Assembly: GCA_963969365.1 (NCBI GenBank)
Contig: OZ017746.1
Span: 3,410,001-3,474,000 of the forward strand
Length of the DNA stretch: 64,000 nucleotides
Origin: Asterochloris sp. CNOR1
Lineage: Eukaryota > Chlorophyta > Trebouxiophyceae > Trebouxiales > Trebouxiaceae
Direction of reading: 5' to 3'
The position numbers and the translations under genes are program-made. This document shows, piece by piece, positions 61,701-64,000 of this stretch (the first letter of the stretch is position 1; every line of letters starts with the position of its first letter). Below the pieces are notes generated by a model. It was not told where the DNA came from, searched no databases, and worked only from the letters and a program-made list of their open reading frames with translations.

Positions 61701-64000
61701 CAGCCGTCCCACTGCATGCGCGCCTTGGACCGGCTCAAGCAAATGCTGGGGGATGACATTCTGCCAGAGCATGAGCTTCAGATGGCCCTGCAGTTGGCTG
61801 AGCATCTTGGCATGGTGAAAGGCACGGTGAGCAGCACCAGCAGCATACTGAATATTTCTAGTGGTCACCCCAGCTCTATAAGCTGCTTCCACTGCCTGTT
61901 GGCTGATGTGCGGATGGCAATTGCATCAGAGCTGGTGCAATGTCGAAGCCTGAAAGCTGGTGAATCATGCAGACATGAGCCCTGCCTTTTTGAAGAGATA
62001 GGATGGGGCTTTGACGATGTTGCAGGCACCAGCGCTGCCGGGCACTGTCTGGCTACCAGATGAGGAGGGACGGCTGGCGCCCGCTGCCAGCATGCACTAT
62101 AACGATGCGCCCTGGCTACTAGATTCAGCGTTGCGGCTGGTTAACAAGGGCATCCCCAACCCCCTGGCTGATCAGCTTGGAGTGCAGTCTCTGCGCTTCC
62201 ACCACCAGGTGCGCATCTCGCACTCGCAAGCCCCCAGCCCTTATATCTGCGCAGGCCCGCAGCTGCAGTTGCCTGCACTGCCTCTGCCATCTTCAGTAGC
62301 CTCTGTTGTGTCCCTTGGGCCGGCCTGCTGGCCTTCCTCACCCTCTTTGTTGCCGGGCATTCCCAAGCAGCATTTGATTCACCACATTGCCGCACACCAA
62401 TGACCCAGTCCCTCCTCACATAATTTCTCTATGACCACAAGATGAGCACAAAGATGACCACGCCGCTGCCATGCCCATCCGCCAAATACCTGGCTGGCTT
62501 GCTGGAGGGGCTGCAGTCCCCTCTGTCGATGCTGCTGGGAGATGTTGCGGAGATGGCAGATGCTGCCGGCTGCGAGAGCCTGGAGGTTGTGCTGGACCAG
62601 CGCCAGCATGGCCAACAGTCCTTGCTTCACCCTGGCCTGGCTGGGCAGCAAGGACCAGCTCTGTGCTTCAGACTACAAGGTGAGCAATGCTGCTTGTGAT
62701 CCGCTGACGCTTAGGTGCAGGCTCTGCATGCAGATGCTGTTCACTTCAAGCTGAGACAGCTGCCTCAATGGTGCCCAGCTGCCCTGATGGTGCCCAGCTG
62801 CTCAACGTGCTGTGTACGGTCTGCAGGGGTGGTGCTCTCAGCACAAGAACTCTGTGAGATGCAGACGCCTCAGCAGCCCTACAAGCTCCGTGGCGTGACA
62901 TGCCACTCTGGGGACGGCCTGCTGAATGCCTACGCCATTGCAGATGTTATCAGCGCAGTGTCAGGTGCGTGGGACAGCAAGCAACAACAAGCTGCTCCCT
63001 GAAAGCTTGTGCCACTGTTGCTTTGGGGCATGCTGCAACCTTCAGCAGTGTCTATCAGCATTGCCCTATTTGCATGTGTGCTGAGCATGCACCCATCGTG
63101 CAGTCATGACCTGCAGCAGTGTCTCCTGAACGCTGCTTGTGCACCTCTGCAGGCCCCAATCTCATGATCTGGGACCCCAAAGGCTGCCACATTGGTGCTG
63201 GAAGGGGGCAGGAGGCTGCTGGCAAGCAGTTCAAGCATGTGGGCTCAGACCTTCCCGTCAGATTTGCTGACCAATTTGCTGTGTGGGACTTCGGGCAGGG
63301 TGTCTCCACAGCAAGCCCAGACACATTGATCAGGGTGCCACTGAGGACCGAGGTGCAGTCTGCTCTCATCACCATGGCTCAGGCAAAGACTCCACTTGCA
63401 CCTCTGCCCTGCCAGCTGAGGCCCCCAGATACTTGTCAATCAGACAGGACAGGGCTACATGCCATTGGTTGCACCCTGCAAGATCAGCATGATGCTGCTT
63501 TGTGTGGACATGCGCAGGATGAATCTGACTTTGTGTACTGGCCTGCAGGACACATGCAGCGTTCCTGAGGTTGAGGCCGAGCTTGAGCGATTTGGGCAGT
63601 ATATTGGGAAGATGCTGCTGTTCCTGCGCTCCCTGCGTGTTGTCAGGGTGCTCACTTGGGCTATGGGCGCAATGACATCACAACAGACCTTTCGGGTGAG
63701 CAAGTGTGCTGACTGGAATGTTCCCTGGCAGTGGACACTGTGCCCTGTGGTGCCCATCTGCCAGCTGCTACACTTACTAGCTGCGGCAGACCCTCCCTTG
63801 CCCTGCCCCAAGCAGACCTGGACATTGACATTTTGTGGTTCTCCAGCTGTGCAGCAGTCCATTCGTTATCCACAGCAGTGGATTTGCGTTGTACATTCCC
63901 TCCTCCCGAGGCACAGCATGTGACCTACATGCCTCCGCACGCCCGCAGGTGACGTTGACGCCTCAGCCACCTGGAATGCGTGTGCCCTTTGAGGAGCGGG
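43763..64000 (+). CDS. Sacsin-like giant protein, 3' end beyond window
   Basis: Green-lineage homologue of sacsin (Arabidopsis At5g23110 type), a putative co-chaperone with repeated Hsp90-like ATPase modules. First exons: 43763-43795, 43904-43981, 44248-44452, 44710-44783, 45073-45294, 45709-46015, 46519-46627, 46835-47128, 47357-47785, 47954-48137, 48335-48498, 48719-48901, 49087-49288, 49476-49574, 49683-49783, 50260-50448, 50812-51003, 51211-51346, 51505-51692, 51913-52179, 52492-52690, 52869-53021. These continue through about 31 more to 63549-63647 and 63949->64000. Phases close over about 3,050 residues. The start MEQIAEDFGQKVDL equals the plant FGQKVDL opening. Three sacsin repeats begin at residues about 12, 1,360 and 2,826. 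Inter-repeat landmarks such as LSNIKWCPVL and YNDAPWL also match. Exon 6 (with a GC donor) and the joins near 55,480-55,950 are least certain; a short segment of repeat 1 before residue 310 seems missing. Confidence 0.93.
43904..45294 (+). other. Sacsin repeat 1, Hsp90-like (GHKL) ATPase domain
   Basis: Exons 2-5 encode LKELVQNADDAGATKITFCL, then FQGPALYVHNNSVFSEADFQ, ISRIGDSGKS, GRFGVGWNSCYHLTDLPSFV, VLFDPHCSFLPN and GTLFRFPLR. The Asn of QNADDAG is the residue that holds Mg-ATP in GHKL enzymes, and ISRIG/GRFGVG form the lid and glycine-rich loop. All are intact, so this repeat should be able to bind ATP. Confidence 0.9.
53191..54336 (+). other. Sacsin repeat 2, Hsp90-like (GHKL) ATPase domain
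   Basis: The second copy reads LMELIQNADDAGADEVAFLL, WQGPALVCYNDSEFSPADFQ, ISRIGQDSKLEKPGATGRFG, LGFNAVYNLTDLPSIVSG, VMFDPHAKYLPG and GTLFRFPLR. All nucleotide-binding motifs are present. Intron positions inside NADDAG|A and TG|RFG match those of repeat 1 in part, which fits an old internal duplication of the gene. Confidence 0.9.
62442..63352 (+). other. Sacsin repeat 3, degenerate ATPase-like domain
   Basis: Exons 62442-62679, 62827-62964 and 63153-63352 align by order with repeats 1 and 2. The key block reads LGDVAEMADAAGCESLEVVL, so the Asn and the Asp pair of QNADDAG are replaced. HSGDGLLNAYAIADVISAVS stands where GRFGVGFNSVYHLTDLPS should be. The FDP motif becomes WDPKG. Loss of the Mg-ATP Asn implies no ATP hydrolysis. 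The third repeat of known sacsins is also divergent, as far as I recall. Confidence 0.75.

Noticed and set aside
1-64000. Search for transposons, LTR elements, viral fragments, tRNA or rRNA genes and CRISPR arrays
   Set aside because: No terminal repeats, transposase or polymerase motifs, cloverleaf candidates or regularly spaced repeats were recognised by eye.

Overview
The window looks like nuclear DNA of a green alga, most likely of the Trebouxiophyceae. Genes are dense and packed on both strands. Most are split into many short exons by introns with very uniform borders: donors are usually GTGAGC- or GTGGGC-like, and acceptors nearly always end in TGCAG. Non-coding DNA is rich in CTG/GCA. 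Several proteins are of the green-lineage type: plant-like sacsin, plant enoyl-ACP reductase, a diacylglycerol kinase with an N-terminal membrane anchor, and the plant/fungal 20.9 kDa complex I subunit. I could not name the species. No rRNA, tRNA, CRISPR array, or viral or LTR element was recognised.

Layout, left to right. (1) 1-6684, minus: a CCCH zinc-finger protein that runs off the left edge. (2) 7117-9411, minus: plastid enoyl-[acyl-carrier-protein] reductase. (3) 9613-11772, minus: an Mpv17/PMP22 family membrane protein. (4) 11877-15317, plus: a CD2BP2/LIN1-like (U5 snRNP) protein, only 104 bp from the start of the Mpv17 gene. (5) 15470-23067, minus: a large coiled-coil protein with Trp-rich, Sfi1-like segments. 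(6) 23402-23910, minus: two exons of an unidentified protein, antisense to the start of the next gene. (7) 23637-32080, plus: diacylglycerol kinase. (8) 32219-33938, minus: augmin subunit HAUS4/AUG4. (9) 33937-42419, plus: a HEAT-repeat, TORTIFOLIA1/SPIRAL2-like protein whose ATG overlaps the HAUS4 ATG on the other strand. (10) 42785-43401, minus: a 99-residue complex I subunit in four small exons. (11) 43763 to the right edge, plus: a giant sacsin-like protein with at least 53 exons in the window.

Exon models were built by hand. I looked for protein-like exons, required GT-AG (rarely GC-AG) borders, and checked that reading phase carries from exon to exon. For genes 2-5 and 7-10 the exons add up to a whole number of codons from ATG to stop, which is strong internal support. 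Individual borders may still be off by a base or by an alternative site.

Functionally the genes are mostly housekeeping: lipid metabolism (enoyl reductase, DAG kinase), mitochondria (Mpv17-like, complex I), splicing (LIN1-like), RNA binding (CCCH) and protein quality control (sacsin). Genes 5, 8 and 9 all look cytoskeletal, and 8 and 9 are a head-to-head pair. I did not find a clearly new multi-gene system. The items most worth a second look are the overlapping divergent start codons, the antisense exon pair, a recurring class of GC-AG introns, and a LIN1-like protein with no recognisable GYF core.
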